A DNA stretch of 53,211 nucleotides from JAISFI01 sp031553775 (lineage in GTDB: Bacteria > Bacteroidota > Bacteroidia > Bacteroidales > Azobacteroidaceae): the NCBI GenBank assembly GCA_031553775.1, contig JAVBLA010000020.1, positions 1-53,211 on the forward strand. The letters run 5' to 3'. The notes below the pieces were generated by a model. The model was given only the letters and a program-made list of their open reading frames with translations. It ran no database searches and had not been told where the DNA came from. Both the position numbers and the translations under genes were made by a program. Shown here in pieces: positions 45,010-53,211 of the stretch (position 1 is its first letter; each line of letters starts with the position of its first letter).

Positions 45010-47037
45010 GTGCATTTTATCGTTTCAAAACTTGTGAGCAATAAAACTGTGACACTTGTAAACCGCATTTTTTTACGGGGAATTCTCTGTATGCTTGCCT
45101 GCCTGTTCGTTTTTACGATCGCCGGACAGGAACCGGAAGACAGTATCCGGATACATACTCTCCGGGAAGTCCATGTAAAAGGGGTATCCAACAGATCTTC
45201 TACCCGTTCTCCTTCTCCTTTGCAGCTACTGGACAGAGAAAAACTCGAGAAACTGAACAGTCTCCAGGTTTCTGATGCCACTAAGTTCTTTTCCGGAGTA
45301 CAAGTGAAAGATTACGGGGGACTGGGGGGCTTGAAAACCGTATCCATCCGGAGCCTTGGCGCAAACTATACCGGCGTTTATTATGATGGAGCCGCTATTT
45401 CCAACTACCAGTCGGGGCAAATAGATATCGGCCGGTTTTCTTTGGTAGATGTAGACCGGCTCGAACTGCAAACCGGCGAAAGCGACAATATCTTCCTGCC
45501 TGCACGGATGCAGGCTTATGCAGGATCATTGCATATTGTCTCTAAAAAACCGTTGCAAAATTCTTCCCGGCTCAGGCAAGTAACAGCTGCTGTTAATGGT
45601 GGCTCCTGGGCATTTTTTAATCCATACCTTTCTTATGAGCAATGTTTAAGTAAAACAATCTCTACCCGTATTTCCGGCGAATGGGTGCAATCGGATGGCA
45701 ATTATCCGTATACTTCCGGTTCGGGAGAACGTAAAACGAGGGAACATTCTGATGTTGAAAATCTGAAAATAGAGGCCAACCTTTATGGTAATTTCCGGAA
45801 CGGAGGAGAATTATCTGTCAAAGCTTATGGTTATAGTTCAGACCGCTCTCTTCCCGGAGCCGATTATTTCTATACCACTACACCCGGGGAAAATGCCAGG
45901 GAACAGAACCTTTTCGTACAGGCCCAATATACACAAAATCTGTCGGAAAAAGATAAAATGCTGACAGTGGCCAAATTTGATTATAATCATGCAGATTATA
46001 ATTCTTACCTTCACGGAGATAAGAATTATTTATATTATCAGCGGGAGTACTATGTAGGAACATCGTTTATTCATTATTTTCTGCCGGTCTTATCGGCTTC
46101 TTTTTCCAATGATGGTTCATATGCGGGTTTCTACAATCGCTCTATGGGCGTAAATCCTTACAGGGCTTCCTGGCAGGGTGCATTGTCCATCCAATTTAAA
46201 AGGCCCCGTTTTACAGCCACAATGTCTTTACAATCGCTCTACTCCCATGATACAGGTAGTGTAAATGCAGAAGGAAACGATTTGTTCAGGCTTTCTCCGG
46301 CTGCAGATTTTTCATTCCGCTTATTCACGGATATCCCATTGCATTTCAGGGGATTTTACAAACAAACCTGCAGGCAGCCTACCTTTGGTGATTTATACTT
46401 ATCCCAGGTTCCCCCAACCGGATTGAAACCGGAAACGGCCAATCAATACAACCTCGGATTCACCTGGAGTCATGCAACTGGCAGCTGGCTTCCTTTTATC
46501 GGTATTTCGGCCGACGGCTATTGGAATAGTGTTAAAAATAAGATTATCAGTTATCCGAAAATGGGCATGTTTATCTGGAGTGTGGAAAACCTGGAGAAAG
46601 TGGATATCAAGGGAATAGATGCCAAAGTAAACTTTCATTTGCAGACAGGAAGCTATTTCCTTTGGCAATGCGGATTGTCTTATACTTATCAAAAAGTATT
46701 GAACAAAACGAGTCCGGGATCAAAAACGTACAATCAACAAATCATATATACTCCCAATCATTCGGGTTCCGGATATCTGGCACTTGTTCTTCCCTGGATA
46801 GAGGTCGGTTATACAGCCCTGTATTGTGGGGAACGATATTACGGCACCCATTCTGACTTTCAGATGAATGCCTACACCGACCAGAGTATTTCATTGTCGA
46901 AGATATTTTCATACAAACAATCTGAAATTAAACTATCGGCAGAATGCCTGAACCTGGCCGATGAGCAATACGAAGTTGTCCGTTCATATCCGATGCCGGG
47001 TAGGTCTTTCAGAATCGGAGTGAAATTTACATATTAA
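45010..47037 (+). CDS. btuB: BtuB-like TonB-dependent cobalamin receptor
   Basis: This 675-residue outer-membrane receptor has a plug (EVHVKGVSNRSS, VQVKDYGGLGGLKTVSIRSL, then VYYDGAAISNYQSGQIDIGR) and a beta barrel ending in FRIGVKFTY. It lacks the carboxypeptidase-like N-terminal domain of the SusC proteins. The upstream riboswitch and the downstream BtuG gene show that it imports cobalamin. The start is uncertain: the frame opens with GTG 45010 after a stop at 44959-44961, with no ATG until 45091, which would leave a short, uncharged signal peptide. GTG 45010 gives a long signal peptide with a basic region (NRIFLRG). A frameshift in the leader is also possible. Confidence 0.9.
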   Translation: MHFIVSKLVSNKTVTLVNRIFLRGILCMLACLFVFTIAGQEPEDSIRIHTLREVHVKGVSNRSSTRSPSPLQLLDREKLEKLNSLQVSDATKFFSGVQVKDYGGLGGLKTVSIRSLGANYTGVYYDGAAISNYQSGQIDIGRFSLVDVDRLELQTGESDNIFLPARMQAYAGSLHIVSKKPLQNSSRLRQVTAAVNGGSWAFFNPYLSYEQCLSKTISTRISGEWVQSDGNYPYTSGSGERKTREHSDVENLKIEANLYGNFRNGGELSVKAYGYSSDRSLPGADYFYTTTPGENAREQNLFVQAQYTQNLSEKDKMLTVAKFDYNHADYNSYLHGDKNYLYYQREYYVGTSFIHYFLPVLSASFSNDGSYAGFYNRSMGVNPYRASWQGALSIQFKRPRFTATMSLQSLYSHDTGSVNAEGNDLFRLSPAADFSFRLFTDIPLHFRGFYKQTCRQPTFGDLYLSQVPPTGLKPETANQYNLGFTWSHATGSWLPFIGISADGYWNSVKNKIISYPKMGMFIWSVENLEKVDIKGIDAKVNFHLQTGSYFLWQCGLSYTYQKVLNKTSPGSKTYNQQIIYTPNHSGSGYLALVLPWIEVGYTALYCGERYYGTHSDFQMNAYTDQSISLSKIFSYKQSEIKLSAECLNLADEQYEVVRSYPMPGRSFRIGVKFTY

Positions 47038-47057
47038 TAATCATAAAAACATTGATC

Positions 47058-48113
47058 ATGAAAATGAAGAAAAACATTTTTTTACTGGGACTTTTTATTT
47101 GCAGTATTTTTACTGGTTTTACATCCTGCAACGATGATGACGATCCTGATCCGCTTCCGCAGGAAAAAGGTGTTTTTGTCCTGAATGAGGGCTCTCGTGG
47201 CAAGAATGATTCCGGTATCTCTTTTTACAATACAACAACCGGTGATGTATATTTCGATATACAGGAAGGTAAAATGGGCGATACGGGACAGGATATGCTG
47301 CTTTATAATTCCAGATTATTTGTAGCTGTAAGCGGTTCTGATTATGTATTAGCCATAGATCCGGAAACTAAAGCCACATTGAAAAGGATTTTATTGGGAT
47401 CAGGTAAATCTCCCCGTTATTTGGCTGCCGGTGCCGGAAAAGTCTATGTATCGACTTATGACGGATATATAGTCCGGATCGACGCAGATAATCTCTCTGT
47501 TGAAAAATCTGTTGAAATAGGTCCCAACCCGGAAGGAATTGCCATCAGCAATAATATTTTATATGCGGCCATAACAAATGCAGCCGACTATTCAAACGTA
47601 GACAACAAAGTGGCTATGGTAGATTTGAGTTCATTTACGAAGAAGGCAGAAACCATTACTGTCAATAGAAATCCGTATTATTTGCAGGCGGATGCCTCCG
47701 GTAATATTTATGTCAGTTCCATGGATGTATGGAGTAGCGATTATTCTACAATTTTGTCTCCCGGAATCCTTCAGCGGATCGAACCCGCTAACGATTACAA
47801 AGTATCTACCATTGTTAATGCCAATGTGCTGAAATTTGCGATCAATGGAAATTCATGTTATTATTTTACCGCATATCCCCAGGAGGTAGGTGTTTATCAT
47901 ATAGATACCCGGTCGAGTACGGGTTTCATTACCGACGGAAGCAAAATAGGCAACGTTTATGGTATTGATGTAGATCCTCTGACGCAGGAAGTGTATATCT
48001 CCGATACGGATTACAGTAATCCGGGAACGGTTTATGTTTTTAGCAAAGACGGAAAAAAACAAAGGAGCATCGATGTGGGAGTGAATCCCAATGCGTTTGC
48101 TTTTTATTATTGA
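47058..48113 (+). CDS. btuG: BtuG-like surface cobalamin-binding lipoprotein
   Basis: The frame opens with TTG 47052; ATG 47058 is the sensible start, giving 351 residues. The signal peptide ends in lipobox Cys24 (GFTSC) followed by an acidic run of four Asp, typical of surface-exported Bacteroidota lipoproteins. The body is a YncE-like seven-bladed beta-propeller with recurring blades such as YVLAIDPETKATLK, YIVRIDADNLSVEK and VYISDTDYSNPGTVYVFS. BtuG proteins in gut Bacteroides bind B12 very tightly and hand it to the adjacent BtuB. The 20-base gap to btuB indicates co-transcription under the riboswitch. A terminator follows. Confidence 0.93.
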   Translation: MKMKKNIFLLGLFICSIFTGFTSCNDDDDPDPLPQEKGVFVLNEGSRGKNDSGISFYNTTTGDVYFDIQEGKMGDTGQDMLLYNSRLFVAVSGSDYVLAIDPETKATLKRILLGSGKSPRYLAAGAGKVYVSTYDGYIVRIDADNLSVEKSVEIGPNPEGIAISNNILYAAITNAADYSNVDNKVAMVDLSSFTKKAETITVNRNPYYLQADASGNIYVSSMDVWSSDYSTILSPGILQRIEPANDYKVSTIVNANVLKFAINGNSCYYFTAYPQEVGVYHIDTRSSTGFITDGSKIGNVYGIDVDPLTQEVYISDTDYSNPGTVYVFSKDGKKQRSIDVGVNPNAFAFYY

Positions 48114-48135
48114 TTAAACGTTCGTTAGTTTATCC

Positions 48136-48176
48136 GGTCCACAGTGCTTGTGAAAGCAGGTGGACCTTTCTTTATT
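48136..48176 (+). terminator. Terminator of btuB-btuG
   Basis: GGTCCAC (48136-48142) pairs with GTGGACC (48160-48166), with TGCTT/AAGCA continuing the stem inside, then TTTCTTTATT. It lies just before the end of the convergent minus-strand gene. Confidence 0.85.
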
Positions 48177-48687
48177 CTTTATACCATCCGGCATACATCA
48201 GATAGTTCTTTGCGATCTTCTGGTTAATTTCTTTAGATTGTTCCGGATCTACTTTTTTGACGAATTTGGCCGGTGTTCCTGCATAAATGCAGCCAGGTTC
48301 AACCTGTGTTCCGCTAAGTACTACAGCTCCGGCTGCAATGATCGCCCCCTCGCCGATTACAGCATGATCGAGTACAATGGCTCCCATGCCGATCAATGCT
48401 CCTTTTTCAATCCGGGCGCCATGGATCACCACATTGTGCCCTACCGAAACATCGTCTGCTATTTCGGTGACCGATTTTTCATACAAAGTATGGATAACAG
48501 TTCCGTCCTGTATATTGACCCGGTTACCGATACGGATAGAATTCACATCTCCCCGCAATACGGCCCCGAACCAGATGCTGCAGTCTTTCCCGATCACAAC
48601 GTCGCCGACAACAACAGCTGTATCAGCCAGGAATGTATTTTCTCCTATTTCCGGGACAAATCCCCGGAGAGGTTTTATAATTGCCAT
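48172..48687 (-). CDS. Gamma-carbonic-anhydrase-like hexapeptide-repeat protein
   Basis: This 171-residue protein is a left-handed beta-helix of hexapeptide repeats (VVVGDVVIGKDCSIWFGAV, IGMGAIVLDHAVIGEGAII) with a C-terminal helix. Three histidines that bind zinc in the gamma-carbonic-anhydrase/YrdA/PaaY group are present: His66 (VIHTLYE), His84 and His89 (VGHNVVIHGA). It is cytoplasmic and probably trimeric. Whether it hydrates CO2 is not certain, since many YrdA-like members have unproven activity. It follows the thioredoxin-fold gene by 10 bases, so the two are probably co-transcribed. Confidence 0.9.
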   Translation of the reverse strand: MAIIKPLRGFVPEIGENTFLADTAVVVGDVVIGKDCSIWFGAVLRGDVNSIRIGNRVNIQDGTVIHTLYEKSVTEIADDVSVGHNVVIHGARIEKGALIGMGAIVLDHAVIGEGAIIAAGAVVLSGTQVEPGCIYAGTPAKFVKKVDPEQSKEINQKIAKNYLMYAGWYKE

Positions 48688-48697
48688 AATATCAATA

Positions 48698-50110
48698 TCA
48701 GTTTTTAGTCAGATCGCCCAGCAAACGTTCGAGTGTTTCTTCGTCTAATTTTTTGGCAATGATTCTTTTATCTTTATCCAACAGGTATATCCCCGGAGTA
48801 ACCGATACATCGAAATACTTCCAGAAAGAAGTCTGCCGTTGAGGATCCCACACATTCAACCAGTCGGTCAGGTGATGCTCTTCAACAAATTTGCTCCATT
48901 CTTCCTTTTTCAATTGTGTGTACACACAGAGTACTTCCAATCCTTTGTCCCGGAATTTGACATATAAGCTGTCATGAATGATTGGGGTCGTTTTCTTACA
49001 ATGCCCGCAACTCGGTTCGAAAAAATACAGCAAAGTATAATCGGAAGGAATGGAATACAGTTCTACCGGATGATTGTTCATGTCTAAGAATGTCATGTTC
49101 GGAGATTTCATCCCGATCCGGTTGTACTGTAATTTCTTATATTCTTTCTCCAGGGAGTTTACAAAGGCGGTATCGGCCCAGGCAGCCTGTTTCTTGGAAT
49201 AATAATCTTCGTATAATTTAGCCCAGATATTTTCCATACCCATAATCTGGCTGTTGACCGAATAATTGTGCAGGAAAGAAAGCATCAACCGGAAACAAAG
49301 CGTATCTCCCTTTGCCTGTGATACCAGGTGCGAAGCTGCTATTGCCAGTGAATCCGGGTTCTTACTGACAATATGATCCATATATGCGGTTATTTTGCCC
49401 GGAAAATAGTTGGTTCTCCAGTAGCGGACATCCGTCAGGTCGATGTTGTCAAAAAAATGACCTCTCAAATAAGTAATTTCCTGGTTGTATTCCTCCTGAG
49501 ATTTGGGAGCCGGAAAGGGCCCTTCCACTTGTTTCAGACCTTTGAAAAAGTTGCCAACCCATTGCCCCTGATGTTCTTGCTGGAAATTAGTCATAAATTG
49601 TGAAACCTCTTCATTTAAGGCTTCTAATTGTTTTTTATAAGGTTCCTGTTCTTCTTCCGGTAGATCTTTCATTTTTGCCAATATATCCGACTGTTCCTTC
49701 TGCTTCTTTGAAAGGTACTGGGTATAGTGCAAAAAGGCTTCCGAATCCGGGGAACCGGAAATCGTGATTTTAGTAGGAATATCGACAGTATCGATTGTCA
49801 TCTTGAAAGACTGGGCATCTCCGATCAGTAAATCGACATGTTTCTTGGATATGGAAGGCGCAAAAAGCAGATACATGCCTTCCTGTAGTTTTTTATCCCC
49901 GGATAATATACCTGTCCCTTTGTCGGAAAGTAGCACAGAGTCTGTTTTGTAAACATTTCCGCTGAAATGGTTGCCGAGATACAGTAAGGAATTTTTCCAT
50001 TGGGGAGCATTTATTTCGATAGTATATTCTTCCGGTTTTTGCGCATTTGCACTCAGGGTTATCCAGGAAAGGAATAGTACTATTGCCGTAAAATAGCTGT
50101 TAAATTTCAT
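48698..50110 (-). CDS. Periplasmic thioredoxin-fold protein with DUF4369/DUF5106-like domains
   Basis: This 470-residue protein has a signal peptide ending near SANAQ. The N-terminal part (about 25-130) has a DUF4369-like look (YTIEINAPQWKNSLLYLGNHF, EGMYLLFAPS). A helical middle part (130-330, DUF5106-like) leads to a thioredoxin/AhpC-TSA-like domain with FFEPSCGHCKKTTP (Cys368 and Cys371) and the cis-proline segment SVTPGIYLLD. It probably reduces or exchanges disulfides in the periplasm; the partner is unknown. Its start overlaps the end of the aminopeptidase gene by 11 bases, which suggests translational coupling. Confidence 0.88.
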   Translation of the reverse strand: MKFNSYFTAIVLFLSWITLSANAQKPEEYTIEINAPQWKNSLLYLGNHFSGNVYKTDSVLLSDKGTGILSGDKKLQEGMYLLFAPSISKKHVDLLIGDAQSFKMTIDTVDIPTKITISGSPDSEAFLHYTQYLSKKQKEQSDILAKMKDLPEEEQEPYKKQLEALNEEVSQFMTNFQQEHQGQWVGNFFKGLKQVEGPFPAPKSQEEYNQEITYLRGHFFDNIDLTDVRYWRTNYFPGKITAYMDHIVSKNPDSLAIAASHLVSQAKGDTLCFRLMLSFLHNYSVNSQIMGMENIWAKLYEDYYSKKQAAWADTAFVNSLEKEYKKLQYNRIGMKSPNMTFLDMNNHPVELYSIPSDYTLLYFFEPSCGHCKKTTPIIHDSLYVKFRDKGLEVLCVYTQLKKEEWSKFVEEHHLTDWLNVWDPQRQTSFWKYFDVSVTPGIYLLDKDKRIIAKKLDEETLERLLGDLTKN

Positions 50111-51908
50111 ACGTTTTGTTTTTTAACCAGGTTTGTTCATTTTCAGAAAGATGTGGAGAAAGGCGATCGTACACCGTTTGGTGGTAGCTGTTGAGCCATT
50201 CTTTTTCTTCCTGAGTAAGCATTTCGGGTAGTATAAGTTTTGTATCGATAGGGCACAATGTCAATGTCTCAAAACAATAAAACGACCCGAATTCGGTTTC
50301 TTTTTCCTCACGGGCCAGAACCAGGTTTTCTATACGGATACCATACATGCCGGCGCGGTAAACTCCCGGTTCGTTGGAAGTCACCATCCCGGGTTCTATA
50401 CAAACCGGGTTCTCTTCCAGCCGGATATTCTGGGGACCTTCATGCACATTCAGGAAATGTCCTATGCCATGACCTGTTCCGTGCAGATAAGAAAGTCCTT
50501 CATTCCATAAAAACCTCCTGGCAAGTATATCTAACTGGGATCCACGGGTTCCTTTGGGAAAACGGGCGGTGGCAATTCCTATATGGCCTTTCAGTACCAG
50601 GGTGAAATCTTGTTTCATCCGGTCGGTTACTTCACCGGTAGCAATCGTACGGGTAATATCGGTGGTCCCATCGAAATATTGTCCGCCGGTGTCGATCAGC
50701 AGCATTCCTTCTGCCCGGATCTGTTGATTGGATGCTTCCGATGCATGATAATGAATAATAGCTCCATGTTCCTGATAACCTACAATCGCATCGAAACTTT
50801 CACCGAAATAAAGAGCCTGTTCGCTGCGTAATTCCTTGAGTTTGTCTTCTACAGATATTTCGGTAAAGGCTCTGCCGGAAGCTAATGACTGTTCTATCCA
50901 CATCAGTAGCCGCACCATTACTAGCCCGTCTTTTTTCATCGCATTCCTGAAACCGGCAATTTCCGTTTCATTTTTAAGGGTTTTCAATAGGGCGACAGGA
51001 GAGGGGCCTTCTTTCAGGATATAGGAAAGTTGTTTGTTTTCCGAGAGTCTGCCAATAGCATCGAATATGAATTGATTGGTTTTACCGCTGTCTATCCGGA
51101 TAGTCAGTCCTTTTTGTGCAGACAGATAAACCGGGAGTCGGTCATAATCGGCAATCATAATCTTGTTTTTGAATAATTCTTCCCGGATTTCGGCACTTAC
51201 TTTTTCCTGTTGTATAAAGATGACAGACTCCTGCGGAGTGATCAGGGCATAAGCAATTGCTACCGGATTACATTGCACATCACTTCCCCGGAGGTTAAAA
51301 GTCCAGGCGATTTCGTCCAGCGAACAGAGAAGCATGGAATTACAACCTTCCCCTGCAACCGATTTCCTTATTTTGTCTATTTTTACACCGGCCGATTCCC
51401 CGGAAAACTCTTCCGGATGCAGGAAAACCTGATTGGAAGGGATCGACGGTCGATCGGTCCATATTTGAAGTAAAGGATCAAAGTCGGTTACAAGCGATAT
51501 ATTTTTGTTCCGGAAAATATCCTGCATGGATTTTACTTCCCTGATAGAAAAAACAGAGCCGTCTATACCCACACTTTTCCCCGGAAGATTTGTACATATC
51601 CAGTTCTCGATTGAAGGAATTTCCGGCAAGCCTGCTTTTTGTAGCAGAATGGAGGTGTCTTTCAACTCTTCTTCCGCCTGAAGAAAATAACGGGAATCCG
51701 TCCATAAAAAGGCTTCCTGCCAGGTAACCACTAAAGTTCCTGCAGAACCCGTAAACCCGGAAAAATAAGTCCTGGTTTTCCAATGAGGTGCAGTATACTC
51801 ACTTTGATGGGCGTCGGAAGAAGGGATGATACAGGCGCTGATTCCTTTTGCCTGCATGGCAAACCGCAACTTGGCCAGCCGGCCCCGGATAATTGAATGA
51901 TTTTCCAT
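50100..51908 (-). CDS. Xaa-Pro aminopeptidase (aminopeptidase P, M24B)
   Basis: The protein has 602 residues from ATG 51908. The frame continues to 51950, but a -7 box at 51932-51939 lies in that extension, so the later start is right. It has the large three-domain build of eukaryote-like aminopeptidase P: two creatinase-like N-terminal domains (ACIIPSSDAHQSEY, FSGFTGSAGTLVV, LWTDSRYFLQAE) and a pita-bread domain with metal ligands in LLIDTGGQYFDGTTDITRT, HGTGHGIGHFLNVHEGP, TSNEPGVY and GIRIENLV. It removes N-terminal residues before proline from cytoplasmic peptides. It is followed without a gap by the thioredoxin-fold gene. Confidence 0.95.
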   Translation of the reverse strand: MENHSIIRGRLAKLRFAMQAKGISACIIPSSDAHQSEYTAPHWKTRTYFSGFTGSAGTLVVTWQEAFLWTDSRYFLQAEEELKDTSILLQKAGLPEIPSIENWICTNLPGKSVGIDGSVFSIREVKSMQDIFRNKNISLVTDFDPLLQIWTDRPSIPSNQVFLHPEEFSGESAGVKIDKIRKSVAGEGCNSMLLCSLDEIAWTFNLRGSDVQCNPVAIAYALITPQESVIFIQQEKVSAEIREELFKNKIMIADYDRLPVYLSAQKGLTIRIDSGKTNQFIFDAIGRLSENKQLSYILKEGPSPVALLKTLKNETEIAGFRNAMKKDGLVMVRLLMWIEQSLASGRAFTEISVEDKLKELRSEQALYFGESFDAIVGYQEHGAIIHYHASEASNQQIRAEGMLLIDTGGQYFDGTTDITRTIATGEVTDRMKQDFTLVLKGHIGIATARFPKGTRGSQLDILARRFLWNEGLSYLHGTGHGIGHFLNVHEGPQNIRLEENPVCIEPGMVTSNEPGVYRAGMYGIRIENLVLAREEKETEFGSFYCFETLTLCPIDTKLILPEMLTQEEKEWLNSYHQTVYDRLSPHLSENEQTWLKNKTYEI

Positions 51909-51931
51909 ACTCTTTTTGTCTAAAGGAGAGG

Positions 51932-51939
51932 CAAATGTA
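51932..51939 (-). promoter_or_regulatory. -7 promoter box of the aminopeptidase gene
   Basis: The complement reads TACATTTG, an exact TAnnTTTG match. It lies inside the longest open frame and fixes the start at ATG 51908. Confidence 0.6.
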
Positions 51940-52003
51940 CGGAATTTCATTTAACTATTGATCCGGCTGTTGCGATTTTTTACATTTTCATAACAGAAGC
52001 GGC

Positions 52004-52035
52004 TTGTTTTATGTGATTTTTTATCTATATATTTG
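52004..52035 (+). promoter_or_regulatory. Promoter of the repeat lipoprotein gene
   Basis: TTG (52004-52006) and TATATTTG (52028-52035) are separated by 21 bases. The leader to ATG 52106 is about 60 bases and contains the palindrome CTCCCGGGAG. Confidence 0.6.
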
Positions 52036-52105
52036 CGAATCACTAATCCGGCTGGGTTTATGCTCCCGGGAGAAAACCGAATGTAAAAACTAAACAACAC
52101 AGACT

Positions 52106-52888
52106 ATGACAAAGGCCATTTTATTTCCGTTCATACTTGCTTGTATGCTTACTTCATGTGCTAGCTTCAGCAGCATGACGATCGATAATAATATCAAAAA
52201 AATCAGTATAGGAATGACCCCGGAGCAGGTTGTCTCTTTTCTGGGAAAGGGTTATGAAGTAGTATCTGCCTCCGAAGAAGCGACTACATTTGCATACCAA
52301 TCGTATAATGGAGTATATAATCTCATTTTTGTTAATGGGAGACTGAAAGAGTGGTATAAAGAATGGCTTCCGAACAGCTCTTCTTATCAGCCGGGTGGCC
52401 TGTACTATCCAGGCACTTCATATCAGCCGGGAGGAACATATCCAGGTCATGACATCGAATACTTTCCCGAATTCATCGATAATAAAGGGCGGCGGACCAC
52501 TATCAGTAAAGATGTTTTCGGTAACACGGTGATCCAGGATGATCGTGGAAACAAGGTTACTATAAAAAAAGATATCTTCGGTAACCTGCAGATAGAAGAC
52601 AATAATGGCAACCGTACTTCATACGAGAAGGATATTTTTGGTAATCTTATCTATAACCATAACGGACGTAAAATATCCATAGAGAAAGACATCTTCGATA
52701 ATTTACAGTACAAAGACAGCAGGGGTAAAAATGCCAGCCTGAAAAAAGATATTTTCGATGTATATACTTACACCGATAGCAACGGTAATAAAATTTCTTT
52801 TGACAAAGAAACCTGGAGGCAAACTTCCCGTCGTTTTGATAGTGATCAGGCGTTTTTTGTTTATTTGATCAGGAGGTATTTGTATTGA
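52106..52888 (+). CDS. Lipoprotein with BamE/SmpA-like domain and KDIFGN repeats
   Basis: The 260-residue protein has a lipoprotein signal with Cys18 (MLTSC). Residues 30-86 (KKISIGMTPEQVVSFLGKGY, FVNGRLKEW) resemble the small BamE/SmpA-like fold. A Pro/Gly/Tyr linker repeats SYQPGG at 93-98 and 105-110. Then come about six repeats of roughly 20 residues centred on KDVFGN (135), KDIFGN (155, 175), KDIFDN (194), KDIFDV (214) and a decayed KETW (234), each followed by a D.(N/R)GN turn. The repeat regularity suggests an extended beta-rich structure. No function is known to me; outer-membrane attachment is likely. Confidence 0.85.
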   Translation: MTKAILFPFILACMLTSCASFSSMTIDNNIKKISIGMTPEQVVSFLGKGYEVVSASEEATTFAYQSYNGVYNLIFVNGRLKEWYKEWLPNSSSYQPGGLYYPGTSYQPGGTYPGHDIEYFPEFIDNKGRRTTISKDVFGNTVIQDDRGNKVTIKKDIFGNLQIEDNNGNRTSYEKDIFGNLIYNHNGRKISIEKDIFDNLQYKDSRGKNASLKKDIFDVYTYTDSNGNKISFDKETWRQTSRRFDSDQAFFVYLIRRYLY

Positions 52889-53211
52889 GGATTTTGTTTC
52901 ATATTGGGGGCGATTGAATGTTTTTGTGGTATAAAAACATTTTGAATAAAAATACTTTCTGTATCTTTTTTTGCTGCGCCAAAAAAAGGCGCTTCGTCGA
53001 AAAGAACTCGTTCGCTCGCTGCGCTCTCTCCCTCGGACAGCTTTTCGACCACAAGGTATTGTCCCCCTGGCCCCCAGCGGGGGATTGACCGGGCTTCGCC
53101 CGGGTGAAATTGGTAGATTTTGTAGGGTAATATTATTTGTGAAGTTCCGTCATTGCGAGTAGCCACTATATTAAAATATCGAACAATTCGATAATGACGA
53201 GAAATACGTCA
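52889..53211. other. Hairpin-rich, gene-free end region
   Basis: This 323-base stretch has no supported gene. It contains a 9-bp stem (52917-52925 with 52933-52941) that may end the lipoprotein transcript, then GCGCC/GGCGC around seven A (52976-52992), a GC-rich hairpin (53062-53084), CCGGGC/GCCCGG (53089-53103) and CGTCATT/AATGACG (53148-53199). The open minus-strand frame here reads through these repeats and looks spurious. Confidence 0.6.
52917..52944 (+). terminator. Possible terminator of the repeat lipoprotein gene
   Basis: AATGTTTTT and AAAAACATT form a 9-bp AT-rich stem with a 7-base loop, 28 bases after the stop, followed by TTG. Confidence 0.45.

Noticed and set aside
52861..53166. 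Minus-strand open frame of 101 codons
   Set aside because: It reads through the hairpin repeats and into the lipoprotein gene, has no signal or domain, and resembles frames produced by dispersed repeats.
1..53211. tRNA, rRNA, transposase or integrase genes
   Set aside because: None was recognised by reading both strands; only short palindromic repeats hint at mobile DNA.

Overview
The window is Bacteroidota DNA, most likely Bacteroidales. The evidence is the SusC/SusD pairs, a one-protein hybrid two-component regulator, a BtuB-BtuG cobalamin locus, and many promoters carrying the Bacteroidota -7 box TAnnTTTG. Two proteins end in type IX secretion (T9SS) sorting domains, which fits a Parabacteroides/Dysgonomonas-like lineage better than Bacteroides in the strict sense; this is an inference.

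Layout. (1) 1-1394, minus: the 5' part of a GC-rich metallophosphoesterase with a PA14-like domain, cut by the window edge. (2) 1707-41243: a large polysaccharide utilization locus (PUL). The hybrid regulator is at 1707-5912 (+). From 33420 down to 5944 an unbroken minus-strand run encodes GH2, sulfatase, GH2, esterase, two-headed esterase, SusC, SusD, SusC, SusD, a DUF1735-type lipoprotein, a T9SS cargo protein, sulfatase, a GH59 galactocerebrosidase-like enzyme and a sulfatase. A divergent plus-strand arm (33912-39577) encodes a beta-helix T9SS protein, a BNR_4-GH105 fusion and a sulfatase; a convergent fifth sulfatase follows (39678-41243, minus). (3) 41355-44502: housekeeping-type membrane proteins (AqpZ, a MATE transporter, a small 4-TM protein). 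(4) 44543-48166: a cobalamin riboswitch controlling a BtuB-like receptor and BtuG. (5) 48172-52888: gamma-carbonic-anhydrase-like protein, thioredoxin-fold protein, aminopeptidase P and a repeat lipoprotein. (6) 52889-53211: gene-free sequence rich in hairpins.

How the PUL may work (inference). Two SusCD pairs and a surface lipoprotein bind and import the glycan. T9SS cargo proteins sit outside the cell. Five serine-type sulfatases remove sulfate, two esterase proteins (three catalytic domains) remove acyl groups, GH59 and two GH2 enzymes remove beta-galactose-like sugars, and the BNR_4-GH105 fusion cuts at uronic acid and then removes the unsaturated uronate. The target is therefore probably a sulfated, acylated, uronate-containing beta-galactan, such as an arabinogalactan-protein-like or algal polymer. 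Sulfated galactolipid-type substrates are a more remote option. The GH59 between two sulfatases and the BNR_4-GH105 fusion are the most unusual parts. No tRNA, rRNA, CRISPR array or intact insertion sequence was seen.
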